A DNA stretch of 43,425 bases from Bacteroidota bacterium (GTDB lineage: Bacteria; Bacteroidota; Ignavibacteria; Ignavibacteriales; Ignavibacteriaceae): NCBI GenBank assembly GCA_023475265.1, contig JAMCWE010000199.1:1-43425 (forward strand), given 5' to 3'. The first letter of the stretch is position 1. Every line of letters begins with the position of its first letter. Both the position numbers and the translations under genes were made by a program. The notes beneath the pieces are model-generated. The model was not told the DNA's origin, ran no database searches, and saw nothing but the letters and a program-made list of their open reading frames with translations. Positions 1 through 7,733 of the stretch are shown piece after piece.

Positions 1-118
1 TGAACATCTCCCCTACCGAAGCACGTACGATGATGATGAATAAAACTCCGATGGAATTGTTTGGAAAGAGATGGAGAAGATAGAGAGAGCTTATTCATCA
101 ACAACATTTATAGGTACT

Positions 119-250
119 ACCCACCCCCGCCCCTCCAACGATAGGGGGGAACCATCCCTATCCCCTCCGGTGGAGCAATGCCATTAAGTTAGACAGAACA
201 ACAAACAAAAAGGAAAGTTGTCCCCTCCAACGGAGGGGCGAGGGGTGGGT
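119..250. repeat. Imperfect inverted repeat, G/C-tract arms
   Basis: The left arm (119-150) begins ACCCACCCCCGCCCCTCC. The right arm (221-250) is close to its reverse complement and ends GGGGCGAGGGGTGGGT. About 70 bases lie between them and no ORF is present. It looks like a small MITE or other interspersed palindrome of the kind scattered in this group's intergenic DNA. The family cannot be named from sequence alone. Confidence 0.6.
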
Positions 251-383
251 AAAATATTTTGAATCATTTAGAAATATTGTTATGCAATTACTACTATCAA
301 ACGAAGAAAGATCATTCCATACAATACATAATTATATGTTTCTTAACTTAAGGACATTGCTTTCGTGAGGACAGGTTTCACGT

Positions 384-681
384 ATAAGCGTCAACTTTAT
401 TTTGCTAAAATTCGTCATAATTCTTTTATCCACAATCTTTTGACCCCGCCAGGGGTCAGATAAACCAGACCGGGGTAACACCCCAGCATAATAGATTAAC
501 CGGTAGATTACCAACTCTGAAAGAGTGAAATAAATACGGCATCTTATTATTCTACTCTTTCAGAGTAGGACCTGTTTATGTTGTATTTTATCAGTGGGAG
601 TTACCCACGGCTAAAATATTTTTCCCCTGTCGGGGAAATTGAAACGTTTCCAAATTTCCTGCACGTTAGGTTGACGCTTAT
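384..681. repeat. Composite hairpin element with 12-bp terminal inverted repeats
   Basis: Perfect 12-bp ends, ATAAGCGTCAAC at 384-395 and GTTGACGCTTAT at 670-681, enclose a chain of short hairpins. These are GACCCC/GGGGTC (about 441-458), GGGGTAACACCCC (472-484), ACTCTGAAAGAGT (514-526), CTACTC/GAGTAG (552-568), GTGGG/CCCAC (594-608) and TTCCCC/GGGGAA (622-637). Apart from the neighbouring repeats, positions 1-850 show nothing I would call a gene. The layout parallels the element at 7734-7909. Function is unknown; a non-autonomous mobile element is the simplest inference. Confidence 0.6.
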
Positions 682-851
682 GTGTTTTCACGGAAACGAC
701 AAAGACAATAACTCCCGCCGCCGTCAAGAAAAAATTTCAGCTTAGTTCGCTTTTTGATTTGGGATATATCCGCTAAACGGTTAGTTTCCTTTCGAAAAAT
801 CCCAATTAAGTAAATTAAAAGGGTAAGCTTCATTTTTACGGCAGTTTAAAT

Positions 852-1133
852 ATGATCGAATTATCAATAAATATCTTCGAACGACTGAGTAATGTCTTCG
901 AACGAGCTGCAGACTTCAACGAACGTGTTGCAAAGGTCTTTGAACTAGTTACAGGCTTCAACGAACGTGTTGCAAAGGTCTTCGAACTAGTTACAGGCTT
1001 CAACGAACGTGTTGCAAAGGTCTTCGAACTAGTTACAGGCTTCAACGAACATGCTGCAAAGGTCTTCGAACTAGCTGCAGACTTCAACGAACGTGTTGCA
1101 AAGATCTTCGAACTAGTTTCAGACTTCAACTAA
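852..1133 (+). CDS. Heptad-repeat (coiled-coil-like) hypothetical protein
   Basis: This 93-residue ORF is almost wholly made of 7-residue units alternating NERVAKV and FELVTGF variants, encoded by 21-base (paired as 42-base) tandem repeats from about 873 to 1131. Large hydrophobic residues recur every seven positions, so an amphipathic helix or coiled coil is expected. The last unit runs directly into the stop. No good ribosome-binding site precedes the ATG, and the opposite strand is also open across the repeat, so the ORF could be a by-product of a DNA-level tandem repeat. It lies 90 bases upstream of a strongly initiated gene. I do not recognise a family with confidence. Confidence 0.4.
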   Translation: MIELSINIFERLSNVFERAADFNERVAKVFELVTGFNERVAKVFELVTGFNERVAKVFELVTGFNEHAAKVFELAADFNERVAKIFELVSDFN

Positions 1134-1223
1134 CATCCATGTGTGATTAATGAACATTTTATGTAATTCCTTGAAAATAAACGTAGTTACTAATATTCAC
1201 AAACAAACCCAAAGGAGGAAGAT

Positions 1224-1940
1224 ATGGCAGCTAGAATAAAAAACGCAATAATGCGCTTGTATCATTTCAGCGACGCGCGTCTGCTGGAGATAATGAGGTC
1301 GGTAAAAACTGCGTTCCATGACAACAAGGCAAAGTTTGTTGAGTACGACGCAAACTTTGACGACACGTTCGAAGAGGATTTTGCGGCTAAGCTTCAGAAG
1401 GCTGAGGATATACCGTCGGACGATACGGTTAAAGCTTCGCAGAAAGGCACCACGGCAACCGTCCAGGATAACATGGATAAGTGCTATGACCACGTAATGT
1501 ACACGGAAAGATTTGTTAAAAAAGCCTTCCCGGATAACCAGGCTGTCCATGACGAATTCGGATATAACAGGATAGTCTCCATAAGGCGTAAACAGCCGGA
1601 GATGATTCTTTTTATGAAGGACTTCTCCGCTACAAGTCTTAAATACCAGGCAGAGCTTACTGCGCAGAAATATCCTGCCGCTAAGATTGAGCTCTCGGCA
1701 ACTTTATACAACAAGATTTTGAACTCCAACTCTGCACAGGAAGATACAAAAGACAAGCGCTCTTTATCGACGGAAGAACGCATAGGGATTTACAATGATC
1801 TCTATACGGCGGGGAACGACATCATGGAAGCCGGAAAGAAAATATTTAAAAACGATCCGGCAATGAAGAAGCTTTTTACTCTTGGTACTAAAGGCGGCAA
1901 CGGCGGGACTGATACTCCGCCGGCGCCTCCTGCACCGTAG
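1224..1940 (+). CDS. Hypothetical helical protein with Gly/Pro-rich tail
   Basis: A 238-residue protein without signal peptide or membrane segment. It starts at an ATG preceded by a near-ideal ribosome-binding site (AAAGGAGG at about 1211-1218). The body is charged and looks almost entirely alpha-helical. The last 15 or so residues are a low-complexity GGNGG...PPAPPAP tail. Its codons are visibly richer in G and C (for example GCGGCT, CCGGCG) than those of the A/T-rich genes on either side, which suggests recent transfer or unusually high expression. I know of no function for it; a structural or nucleoid-associated role would be a guess. Confidence 0.8.
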   Translation: MAARIKNAIMRLYHFSDARLLEIMRSVKTAFHDNKAKFVEYDANFDDTFEEDFAAKLQKAEDIPSDDTVKASQKGTTATVQDNMDKCYDHVMYTERFVKKAFPDNQAVHDEFGYNRIVSIRRKQPEMILFMKDFSATSLKYQAELTAQKYPAAKIELSATLYNKILNSNSAQEDTKDKRSLSTEERIGIYNDLYTAGNDIMEAGKKIFKNDPAMKKLFTLGTKGGNGGTDTPPAPPAP

Positions 1941-1942
1941 TA

Positions 1943-2041
1943 AGGGTATAAGGTATATGGGTATAGGGTATATGGGAAAAAGTAAAATGTGAAATATTCA
2001 TTATGCTTCTTCCCCCTATACCTTTATACCTCTATCCCCTA
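1943..2041. repeat. Inverted repeat after the 1224-1940 gene
   Basis: A purine-rich stretch of GGTATA(T/A)GGG units at about 1943-1974 is matched by its approximate complement, a CCTATACCTTTATACC-like stretch, at about 2011-2041. The transcript of the preceding gene would fold into a long imperfect stem here. It may act as a 3' end structure, or it may be another small mobile palindrome. Confidence 0.5.
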
Positions 2042-2346
2042 TTTACATCCATAAATAAATTCCTTAAGTTAAACCGGCAAAAGTTTGATTTTATACTTAG
2101 ACACATGCACAGGGATGATTAGGGCAGGCTTACAAAGGCAATTCAAAATGAAAAATTAAAAATTGGAAGAAACTTTAATAAGAATATTAGATAGAAAGGA
2201 AATGGAACTTTTTAGACGGAATATACTTTCGGGCTAACACTCCAAAAGAAAGAACAAGTGAAGGGGTTAAATAATATTATACGTAATCAATAATTTAATA
2301 AACATCTTAACATTTTCGTATTTTTCAAAACAATATTGGAAAACTT
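2042..2346. other. Non-coding stretch with cassette-boundary-like box
   Basis: No ORF is supported here. The one feature of note is GTTAAAT at 2266-2272, preceded by GGG. The same box, GTTAAAY, recurs in the spacers at 5640, 6275 and 7183. It could mark the left edge of the R-M cluster if this is a cassette array, but no matching attC-like left half is visible here. Confidence 0.3.
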
Positions 2347-2841
2347 ATGGCAAATATTAATGGTGATTGGTTTCATTCGAGAAGCAGTTCAAATTTAGAT
2401 GAATTACTAGCAGTTCGTCTACTAGTATTAGAAAGTCAAAAATTGGAATATGTTGGTTTTGGATGGTCAGGTGGAAGATTATACAATCAAAGGATGTATG
2501 ATTTTGCGAATGTTGCAAATATACAGCCATCGACAATGCAAACTAAAATCCGTGCAATGATTAGATATGGATTTGTGCAAGACGGTAATACTTGCCCATT
2601 AGTCTGGACAAGAATGGGTAGTTTATGGAATGACTTATATACTATCGGCAACTATACTGCAGCAGATAAAATCTACAGATTAACTTTATGCCTTTCTCTT
2701 GCAATTTATGCTTTTAATAACTCTAATAGGCAATTCAGTCTGAACCCCTCTGAAGATGATATGCCACTAAGGTTCTTTCTGAACAATCTTGAAATCAATA
2801 ATTTAATAACAATAGCTGAACTGCAAATTCTGATTGATTAA
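2347..2841 (+). CDS. Unknown protein of the R-M cluster, possible winged-helix fold
   Basis: A 164-residue soluble protein. Residues about 55-85 (FANVANIQPSTMQTKIRAMI, then RYGFV) read like a helix-turn-helix followed by a wing, so DNA binding is plausible. I do not recognise the family. It is the first of four co-directional genes ending in a nuclease and a DNA methyltransferase, with 24 bases to the next gene. That position would suit a controller, specificity or accessory subunit of a restriction-modification system. The start is an ATG with GGAAAA just upstream. Function is inferred from context only. Confidence 0.7.
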   Translation: MANINGDWFHSRSSSNLDELLAVRLLVLESQKLEYVGFGWSGGRLYNQRMYDFANVANIQPSTMQTKIRAMIRYGFVQDGNTCPLVWTRMGSLWNDLYTIGNYTAADKIYRLTLCLSLAIYAFNNSNRQFSLNPSEDDMPLRFFLNNLEINNLITIAELQILID

Positions 2842-2865
2842 AAATTAGTATTAACTTTATAAATA

Positions 2866-3291
2866 ATGATGATTACTAGATTAAAAAATAATGAATATAA
2901 TAACTTAAAAAAGCTTACTTCAGAATACAATGTGATTGGTGCTGATAATTATTTGTATAACTTAATGAATGAAAATTTCCCTTTCGGATTAGGAAATATT
3001 CCAGAGGAAATAATTCTATTAAAAATTATCTATCTTAAAAATGGAAATGACTTTAAAATGAATAGATTAAGTGTTTTTTACTTCGCAAATGAAGAGGATG
3101 TTGAAAATATTAAAGGAATTCTTGAAGGAGCAGAATATGAAGGTCAGCCTTACTTGATAAAAGTAAAAACAAGAAAATCAAATATTGATATTGAGGAAAC
3201 ATTAAAGAATAATTTGCTTTATCAATTTGAATATTCGATAATATTAAAAGCTAACTCAAAAGTTAAGCTAATCTCAAAAGGAAAAATATGA
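2866..3291 (+). CDS. Unknown protein of the R-M cluster
   Basis: A 141-residue soluble, mixed alpha/beta-looking protein with no family I can name. It carries a tract NENFPFGLGNIPEEI near residues 36-50 and a lysine-rich C terminus. Its stop overlaps the ATG of the nuclease gene by four bases (ATGA at 3288-3291), so the two products are probably translationally coupled and may work together. Two adjacent ATG codons begin the ORF, with no clear ribosome-binding site. Confidence 0.7.
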   Translation: MMITRLKNNEYNNLKKLTSEYNVIGADNYLYNLMNENFPFGLGNIPEEIILLKIIYLKNGNDFKMNRLSVFYFANEEDVENIKGILEGAEYEGQPYLIKVKTRKSNIDIEETLKNNLLYQFEYSIILKANSKVKLISKGKI

Positions 3292-4322
3292 GTACATCAA
3301 TTATTACTGAAAAAGTAATTGAAGATATTTTCTCTGCTGATAAATCAATATTGGCTTCCATACTCTCAGTTAATCAAAGTGATTTAAGCCCTATTGCAAG
3401 ACAAAAGAAATTTGAGAGTAGAAAAATTCTTGATTTACTCTATTTACATCAGAATGAACTTTTGCTTATAGAGTTAAAAGCTGTTCCTTTTTACACCGAC
3501 ATCATAGAACAGATAAACGATTATCACAAGGAACTTTCAGAACTTCAATCTCAATCAAAATTAATCAAAACAAAAATCAATAAGATTATTCTTGTTACTG
3601 ATGCACGTAAAGAACATTTTATTGCATGCGAGAAAGAAGAAATTAAACTTATTAAATTTAACATTGAAGAAATACTTTCCCAATACTATCAAAATTTCCG
3701 CGAACTTTCTGCATTCTTAAAAATCCAACCTGGTAATTGGGGAGTTACAAGATTGTATTTATTGAAAAACACTTTAGCATTGCTAGTCAAGGGTGCTAAG
3801 ATTTATGATATTTGTCAAATTGAAAACAGATCAATCAAAACTATAACTAATCGTTTAGCTGTAGCCATTTTGATGGGATTACTTGAAAAGAATAAAAAAG
3901 TATATTCTTTAACGAAATTGGGAAAAGAAGTATTAGCAAAAGATGATTTCAGGGCTGAAGAAAGATTTAGTGCAGAACAATTTGAATTGATATCTGATTT
4001 TGTAAAGGATAATCCATTTTTTTCTCAAATTACATTCAGCATAATGTCTGTTGTTGATACTGTTTTTATATTATCGAAAGCGGAATACCCAATAAAGTAC
4101 GAAATCTTTCAAGACTTCTTTATTCGATCATTAGGAAAAGATAAGACTTGGGCAAAACCAAGAGCTCAACAAACTGGGACTTATCATTTTGCAAACTATG
4201 CTGAAGAATTGGGTTTTATCCAGAAAATTGACAATCATCTTTTTCTAACTCCAAAGGGAATTCAAGCCATTCTCGTTTTCCAGTTAAATCGGTCCATTAA
4301 ACTTATAAATGCAAGACATTAA
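3288..4322 (+). CDS. PD-(D/E)XK-type restriction endonuclease-like protein
   Basis: A 344-residue protein. Its N-terminal part shows the signature of the PD-(D/E)XK nuclease fold: an Asp in KILDLLYL (residue 49) and ELLLIELKA with Glu62 and Lys64. A helix-rich segment follows, then a likely winged-helix region around residues 170-215 (GAKIYDICQIENRSIKTITN, then GLLEKN) that could bind DNA. It is sandwiched between an overlapping upstream gene and an overlapping DNA methyltransferase gene (14 bases), so it is most likely the cutting subunit of a restriction-modification system. Cleavage specificity cannot be read from the sequence. A repair nuclease of similar fold is the main alternative, but the methyltransferase partner argues against it. 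Confidence 0.75.
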   Translation: MSTSIITEKVIEDIFSADKSILASILSVNQSDLSPIARQKKFESRKILDLLYLHQNELLLIELKAVPFYTDIIEQINDYHKELSELQSQSKLIKTKINKIILVTDARKEHFIACEKEEIKLIKFNIEEILSQYYQNFRELSAFLKIQPGNWGVTRLYLLKNTLALLVKGAKIYDICQIENRSIKTITNRLAVAILMGLLEKNKKVYSLTKLGKEVLAKDDFRAEERFSAEQFELISDFVKDNPFFSQITFSIMSVVDTVFILSKAEYPIKYEIFQDFFIRSLGKDKTWAKPRAQQTGTYHFANYAEELGFIQKIDNHLFLTPKGIQAILVFQLNRSIKLINARH

Positions 4323-5529
4323 ACATCATTCAAAGTTTATTCCTCTAATACCAAATTGGGGCATAAATAAATATCTTCCAAAAGGTGGTGGAACTATTCT
4401 AGATCCTTTTTGTGGTTCCGGAACCACTTTAGTAGAATCAATGATTTCAAAGAATAATTCTATTGGCATTGACATCGATCCACTTTCCTGTCTCATTTCA
4501 AAAGTAAAAACTACTCCGTTGAACTTAAGAAAGTTAGAAAATATCATCAGTTGGTTAAGTGAATCTGTTTCAAAATCTACCAAATGTAAATTCACACCAG
4601 CAACAAGTAATATTGAGCATTGGTTTACAACTGAAACTATTACAAAATTATCAAACATACGATCACGTATTGATGAAACGACAACAGTATTTGGCAAGAG
4701 TAAATCTGTAATGGATATAAAAGATTTCCTGTTAATATGTTTTTCATCAATTATTAGAAGAGTGTCCAAAGCAGACAACGAGTCGCAGAAAACTTATGTG
4801 TCACATACAAAGCCCAAGACACCTGAAGAAGTTAATTCTTTATTCTTCAAACAACTTACTTATTTTAAAACAAGAATAGAAGAATTTAGCAAGATAGTAA
4901 GCAAAAATAATAACAGCATTATTTTCAATACAAACAGTACAATAAATTTCAAGGAATTCTCCTACAATCATAAAATCGATTTGGTTATAACATCACCTCC
5001 ATATATAAAAGCTATAGACTATATTTATAATCAGATGGTTGAACTATTCTGGATTGGCGACCTTTTCGAGTTACAAACTCAAACATTACAAAACACAAAA
5101 AAAAAGCTTTACATTGGCTCAAAGCATTTCCATAAAAAAGATTATGCAGATTTCAATCCTTTAACAACATATCTATCCATTCCACATCTTGACGATAAAC
5201 TTATTTCAGTATTTAAATCAGATACAAAAAATGGCCATAAACACTCATTTTTAACCTATAAATATTTCCTTGATATGGAAAATCATTTCATAAACATGGG
5301 TTCTTTGTTGAAAAGAGGAAATAAGTATATTATGGTAGTAGGCGATAGTTCTGTTAGTAATATTTTCTTTAATACGTCTAACTATCTTGTTGACATTGGA
5401 AAAAGAAATGGTTTTACTCTCATCAATAGATGGGGCTATCAAATAAAAAATCGATATATGAGATTTGATAGAAAAGGCAGAGGAGGCATAATTGATATTG
5501 ACTGGGTATTGGTGTTTGAAAAGGAGTAG
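4309..5529 (+). CDS. DNA methyltransferase, SPPY (N4-cytosine/N6-adenine) type
   Basis: A 406-residue DNA amino-methyltransferase. The N terminus has the motif-X-like SKFIPLIPNWGI, followed at once by AdoMet-binding motif I, LDPFCGSGTT (residues 31-40). The catalytic motif IV, TSPPY, lies at residues 228-232. TSPPY is typical of N4-cytosine enzymes, although N6-adenine cannot be excluded. Motif order X-I-IV places the target-recognition region in the roughly 190 residues between them. It overlaps the nuclease gene by 14 bases and presumably protects host DNA from that enzyme. It is close to a normal size for the family, with a rather short N terminus. Confidence 0.9.
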   Translation: MQDIKHHSKFIPLIPNWGINKYLPKGGGTILDPFCGSGTTLVESMISKNNSIGIDIDPLSCLISKVKTTPLNLRKLENIISWLSESVSKSTKCKFTPATSNIEHWFTTETITKLSNIRSRIDETTTVFGKSKSVMDIKDFLLICFSSIIRRVSKADNESQKTYVSHTKPKTPEEVNSLFFKQLTYFKTRIEEFSKIVSKNNNSIIFNTNSTINFKEFSYNHKIDLVITSPPYIKAIDYIYNQMVELFWIGDLFELQTQTLQNTKKKLYIGSKHFHKKDYADFNPLTTYLSIPHLDDKLISVFKSDTKNGHKHSFLTYKYFLDMENHFINMGSLLKRGNKYIMVVGDSSVSNIFFNTSNYLVDIGKRNGFTLINRWGYQIKNRYMRFDRKGRGGIIDIDWVLVFEKE

Positions 5530-5551
5530 TTCACTCGTTACAAAACAAACG

Positions 5552-5743
5552 GTTCAAGCTGACTGCTTTTTTCGCATTCGACACTAATATAATTATTGGC
5601 TTTATTCTTCCGTTTAATGTTGCTTTGGAAAACGGTTCGGTTAAACAAATGTTTTTAAAATTATTGGTAGTAGCTTTTCAGTTGGGCATCGTTGTTCGGG
5701 GTCCCGCATAGCGGGATAAACTCCGGGTGAAAAGCAATGCTGT
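5552..5743 (+). repeat. attC-like spacer repeat A
   Basis: This spacer starts with GTTCAAGC (5552-5559) and TGACTGC, closely resembling the left inner box of integron attC sites, preceded by AACAAACG as in Vibrio-type sites. A 56-base block (5591-5646) aligns without gaps to 7134-7189 at 42 of 56 positions and ends in GTTAAAC, which fits the R' box GTTRRRY. A second block (5636-5699) aligns without gaps to 6271-6334 at 56 of 64 positions. Further on, GCTTTTCA pairs with GTGAAAAGC, with a small CCCGC/GCGGG hairpin inserted. The outer R'' box is weak, so attC identity is unproven. Confidence 0.5.
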
Positions 5744-5815
5744 TGTACCTTTGGCAGTTGCTGTAATTGAATTCACTTTTTCTTACATTAAAGGTGTAAT
5801 TGAGGAAAAATTAAT

Positions 5816-6049
5816 ATGAAGAATATTAGAGTTTATGTGGATACTTCAGTCTTCGGTGGAGTCTTTGACGATGAATTTAAAAAAGCAAGTTTATTATTCT
5901 TTGAGCAAGTAAAATTAAATTTTTTTGAAGTATTCATTTCTCCAATAGTGCAAAATGAAATATCATTAGCGCCTAAACAAGTCCAAGATTTTTATGCTGA
6001 GATACTCCCGCTTACAAAGATAATGGATGTTTCCGATGAAGCATTATAA
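5816..6049 (+). pseudogene. Truncated PIN-domain (VapC-like) toxin
   Basis: A 77-residue N-terminal half of a PIN-domain ribonuclease. The first strand and acidic residue are present (VYVDTSVFGG), as is a conserved Glu in VQNEISLAP. The ORF stops after SDEAL, before the second half that would carry the remaining metal-binding acidic residues, where family members run to roughly twice this length. Only 24 bases separate the stop from the next small gene, so an internal deletion is the likely cause. Ribonuclease activity is not expected. Confidence 0.7.
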
Positions 6050-6073
6050 ATTCCCCATTGGAGGTGATTAGTT

Positions 6074-6244
6074 ATGAATAAAAAATTTGATTGCGTTGAG
6101 ATGAAACATCGAGCTGCTAGAATTATTCAAAAAAGAATATCGAAATTATCAAGAGAAGAAGAATTAGAATATTGGAGAATTCAGACACGGGAGTTACGTG
6201 AGCAACAAAGGAAATTATTAAAAAAGGTGAGAGCAAAAGTATAA
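6074..6244 (+). CDS. Small partner (putative antitoxin) of the broken PIN toxin
   Basis: A 56-residue, highly charged helical protein (MNKKFDCVEMKHRAARIIQK...), easily missed because it is short. The ATG at 6074 is preceded by a strong ribosome-binding site, GGAGGTGA (6060-6067). Small proteins of this shape accompany PIN toxins in Bacteroidota loci, where they are presumed antitoxins. Here its toxin is truncated, leaving an orphan antitoxin. Whether it still protects against related toxins in trans is an open question. Confidence 0.65.
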   Translation: MNKKFDCVEMKHRAARIIQKRISKLSREEELEYWRIQTRELREQQRKLLKKVRAKV

Positions 6245-6249
6245 TCCGT

Positions 6250-6359
6250 GGCCGCGACAGCTTCCTTCGATTCAGTTAAATAAATGTTTTTAAAATTATT
6301 GGCTGCAGCTTTTCAGTTGGGCATCACTGCTCGGTGGGAAGGGTGAAAAGCCACGCTGT
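6250..6359 (+). repeat. attC-like spacer repeat C (short form)
   Basis: It carries GCGACAGCTTCCTTCGA followed directly by TTCAGTTAAAT (box GTTAAAT at 6275-6281), that is, repeat A without its 56-base middle block. The next 64 bases match repeat A at 56 positions. GCTTTTCA and GTGAAAAGC form a stem as in A, but the small inserted hairpin of A is absent. It sits between the orphan antitoxin gene and the complete toxin-antitoxin pair. Confidence 0.5.
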
Positions 6360-6445
6360 CATGTGCTAACAATGATTATTGAAATCGTTTATTTTTGTCG
6401 TTATTTTAGCAATTAGAAATAATAAATACGGAGAAAGAAATAGCT

Positions 6446-6646
6446 ATGTTATCGCAACCATTGAGTAATGTGCAAGAAGAATTACTTAAGCTTTATTCTA
6501 CAAATCTTTCACCTAATGAATTGGAAGAGCTCAAAACAGTTTTAGGCAGATATTATGCCCATAAAGCTGCTAAAGAAGCGGACAAGATTTGGGATGATAA
6601 AAAATATTCCAATGAAACAATGGATGAATGGTTGAATGAAGAATAG
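6446..6646 (+). CDS. Antitoxin of PIN-type toxin-antitoxin pair
   Basis: A 66-residue acidic, helical protein ending MDEWLNEE. Its gene overlaps the following PIN toxin gene by 11 bases, the usual antitoxin-first layout with translational coupling. GGAGAAAG lies just upstream of the ATG. By analogy with VapB-type partners it should bind and neutralise the toxin and may repress the operon. No clear DNA-binding motif is visible, so the autoregulatory role is uncertain. Confidence 0.75.
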   Translation: MLSQPLSNVQEELLKLYSTNLSPNELEELKTVLGRYYAHKAAKEADKIWDDKKYSNETMDEWLNEE

Positions 6647-7067
6647 ACTTAAAGTTGTTCTTGATACAAATGTTTTGCTCGTATCAATTTCATCAAGGTC
6701 TGAACATCATTGGATATATGAAAAGCTGCTTGCAAAGGAATACGACTTATTTATTACAAATGAAATATTGATGGAATATGAAGAAATAATTTTGCAAAAA
6801 TACGATTTATTCATTGCTCGTGATGTTATCAAAGCACTTCTTATCTTACCAAATGTTTTTAAAATATCAATATACTACAGATGGAATCTTATCAAAGAAA
6901 ATATTGATGATAATAAATTTGTTGACTGCGCTATAAATTCAAATTCCCACCTTTTAGTAACAAACGATAAACATTTTCAAATATTAAAAGAAATAGATTT
7001 CCCAAAGGTTAAAGTAACAAATATTAAAGGCTTTGCAGAACAACTTAAAGAGATTCAGCAAAAGTAA
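6636..7067 (+). CDS. PIN-family ribonuclease toxin (COG1569-like)
   Basis: A 143-residue full-length PIN-domain protein. The acidic residues expected for a metal-dependent ribonuclease are visible: Asp in VVLDTNVLL near the start, Glu in EILMEYEE, and Asp residues in IDDNKFVDCA and VTNDKHF near the end. It resembles the 'PIN family, putative toxin-antitoxin toxin component' group. Its start overlaps the antitoxin gene. In contrast to the truncated PIN gene at 5816 this copy appears intact, so this pair should be the functional module of the two. Confidence 0.85.
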   Translation: MKNRLKVVLDTNVLLVSISSRSEHHWIYEKLLAKEYDLFITNEILMEYEEIILQKYDLFIARDVIKALLILPNVFKISIYYRWNLIKENIDDNKFVDCAINSNSHLLVTNDKHFQILKEIDFPKVKVTNIKGFAEQLKEIQQK

Positions 7068-7080
7068 AAACGCACATCAC

Positions 7081-7189
7081 CCCTCAAGGCGACAGCCCGG
7101 CTGTTACCCGGTAAACTCTTTTGGCATTTATGTAATTATTAACTTTGTTCTGCCATTTATTGCTGTATTCTAAAACGGAGCGGTTAAAT
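7081..7189 (+). repeat. attC-like spacer repeat B
   Basis: CCTCAAGGCGACAGC (about 7082-7096) corresponds to the TTCAAGC-TGACTGC start of repeat A. The block 7134-7189 matches repeat A over 56 ungapped bases (42 identities) and ends in CGGTTAAAT. Unlike A and C, nothing similar to their second block follows GTTAAAT. Loss of similarity exactly at that box is what a cassette boundary would look like. Confidence 0.5.
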
Positions 7190-7272
7190 AATTATGAGAA
7201 AATTGAATCGGATACATTTTATTTTAATATTCATAATATCGATTCTTAAAAAAAGAATTTTGGAGAAAGTAT

Positions 7273-7722
7273 ATGCAATCAAAAATTTTAGTTAGAATTG
7301 CAGCGTTTCTTGTCTTATTGCTGCTAATAGGCCATACTATTGGATATATAATGTGGGATAAACCTGTAGACAATCAAATGAAAACAGTTGTACAATCAAT
7401 GAAAGATATAAGCGCCCCTTTTATGGGAACTACAAAGAGCATGGCAGATTATTACAATGGAAATAGCTTAATTATTTTCGGATTTCACTGCTTGGTAATT
7501 ATCTTGTTATGGATTTCCTCTGCATATATAAATTCTCAAAGAAGTTTAATTATAAAAATATTGTTCCCGGTATTTCTATTGTATTTGTTCCTGGGCGTTA
7601 TTGACTTTTTATATTTCTTTCCTCTCCCGTCAGTATTAAGTTTTCTTACAGCTTTGTTAATACTAATAGGAATATTTGTACGTCCTAATGGACAAAATGA
7701 ATCAAGGAAAGGAGCTAATTAA
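7273..7722 (+). CDS. Four-helix membrane protein of unknown function
   Basis: A 149-residue protein with four predicted membrane helices: residues about 7-25, 66-85, 92-112 and 118-136. A loop of some 40 residues between helices 1 and 2 contains MADYYNGNS. The arrangement resembles small uncharacterised four-helix membrane families seen in Leptospira and Bacteroidota. TTTTGGAGAAAG gives a fair ribosome-binding site. It sits alone between spacer repeat B and a hairpin element, consistent with a single-gene cassette. No function can be assigned. Confidence 0.75.
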   Translation: MQSKILVRIAAFLVLLLLIGHTIGYIMWDKPVDNQMKTVVQSMKDISAPFMGTTKSMADYYNGNSLIIFGFHCLVIILLWISSAYINSQRSLIIKILFPVFLLYLFLGVIDFLYFFPLPSVLSFLTALLILIGIFVRPNGQNESRKGAN

Positions 7723-7733
7723 TAATTTTGATT

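Noticed and set aside
332-514. 60-codon minus-strand ORF
   Set aside because: It lies inside the hairpin-chain element and its codons follow the palindromes, with no start signal.
836-1129. Minus-strand ORF across the heptad repeat
   Set aside because: It is the complement of the tandem repeat and has no ribosome-binding site; the plus-strand reading gives a cleaner heptad pattern.
884-1131. CRISPR array
   Set aside because: The repeats are contiguous tandem units without unique spacers, so they are not a CRISPR array.
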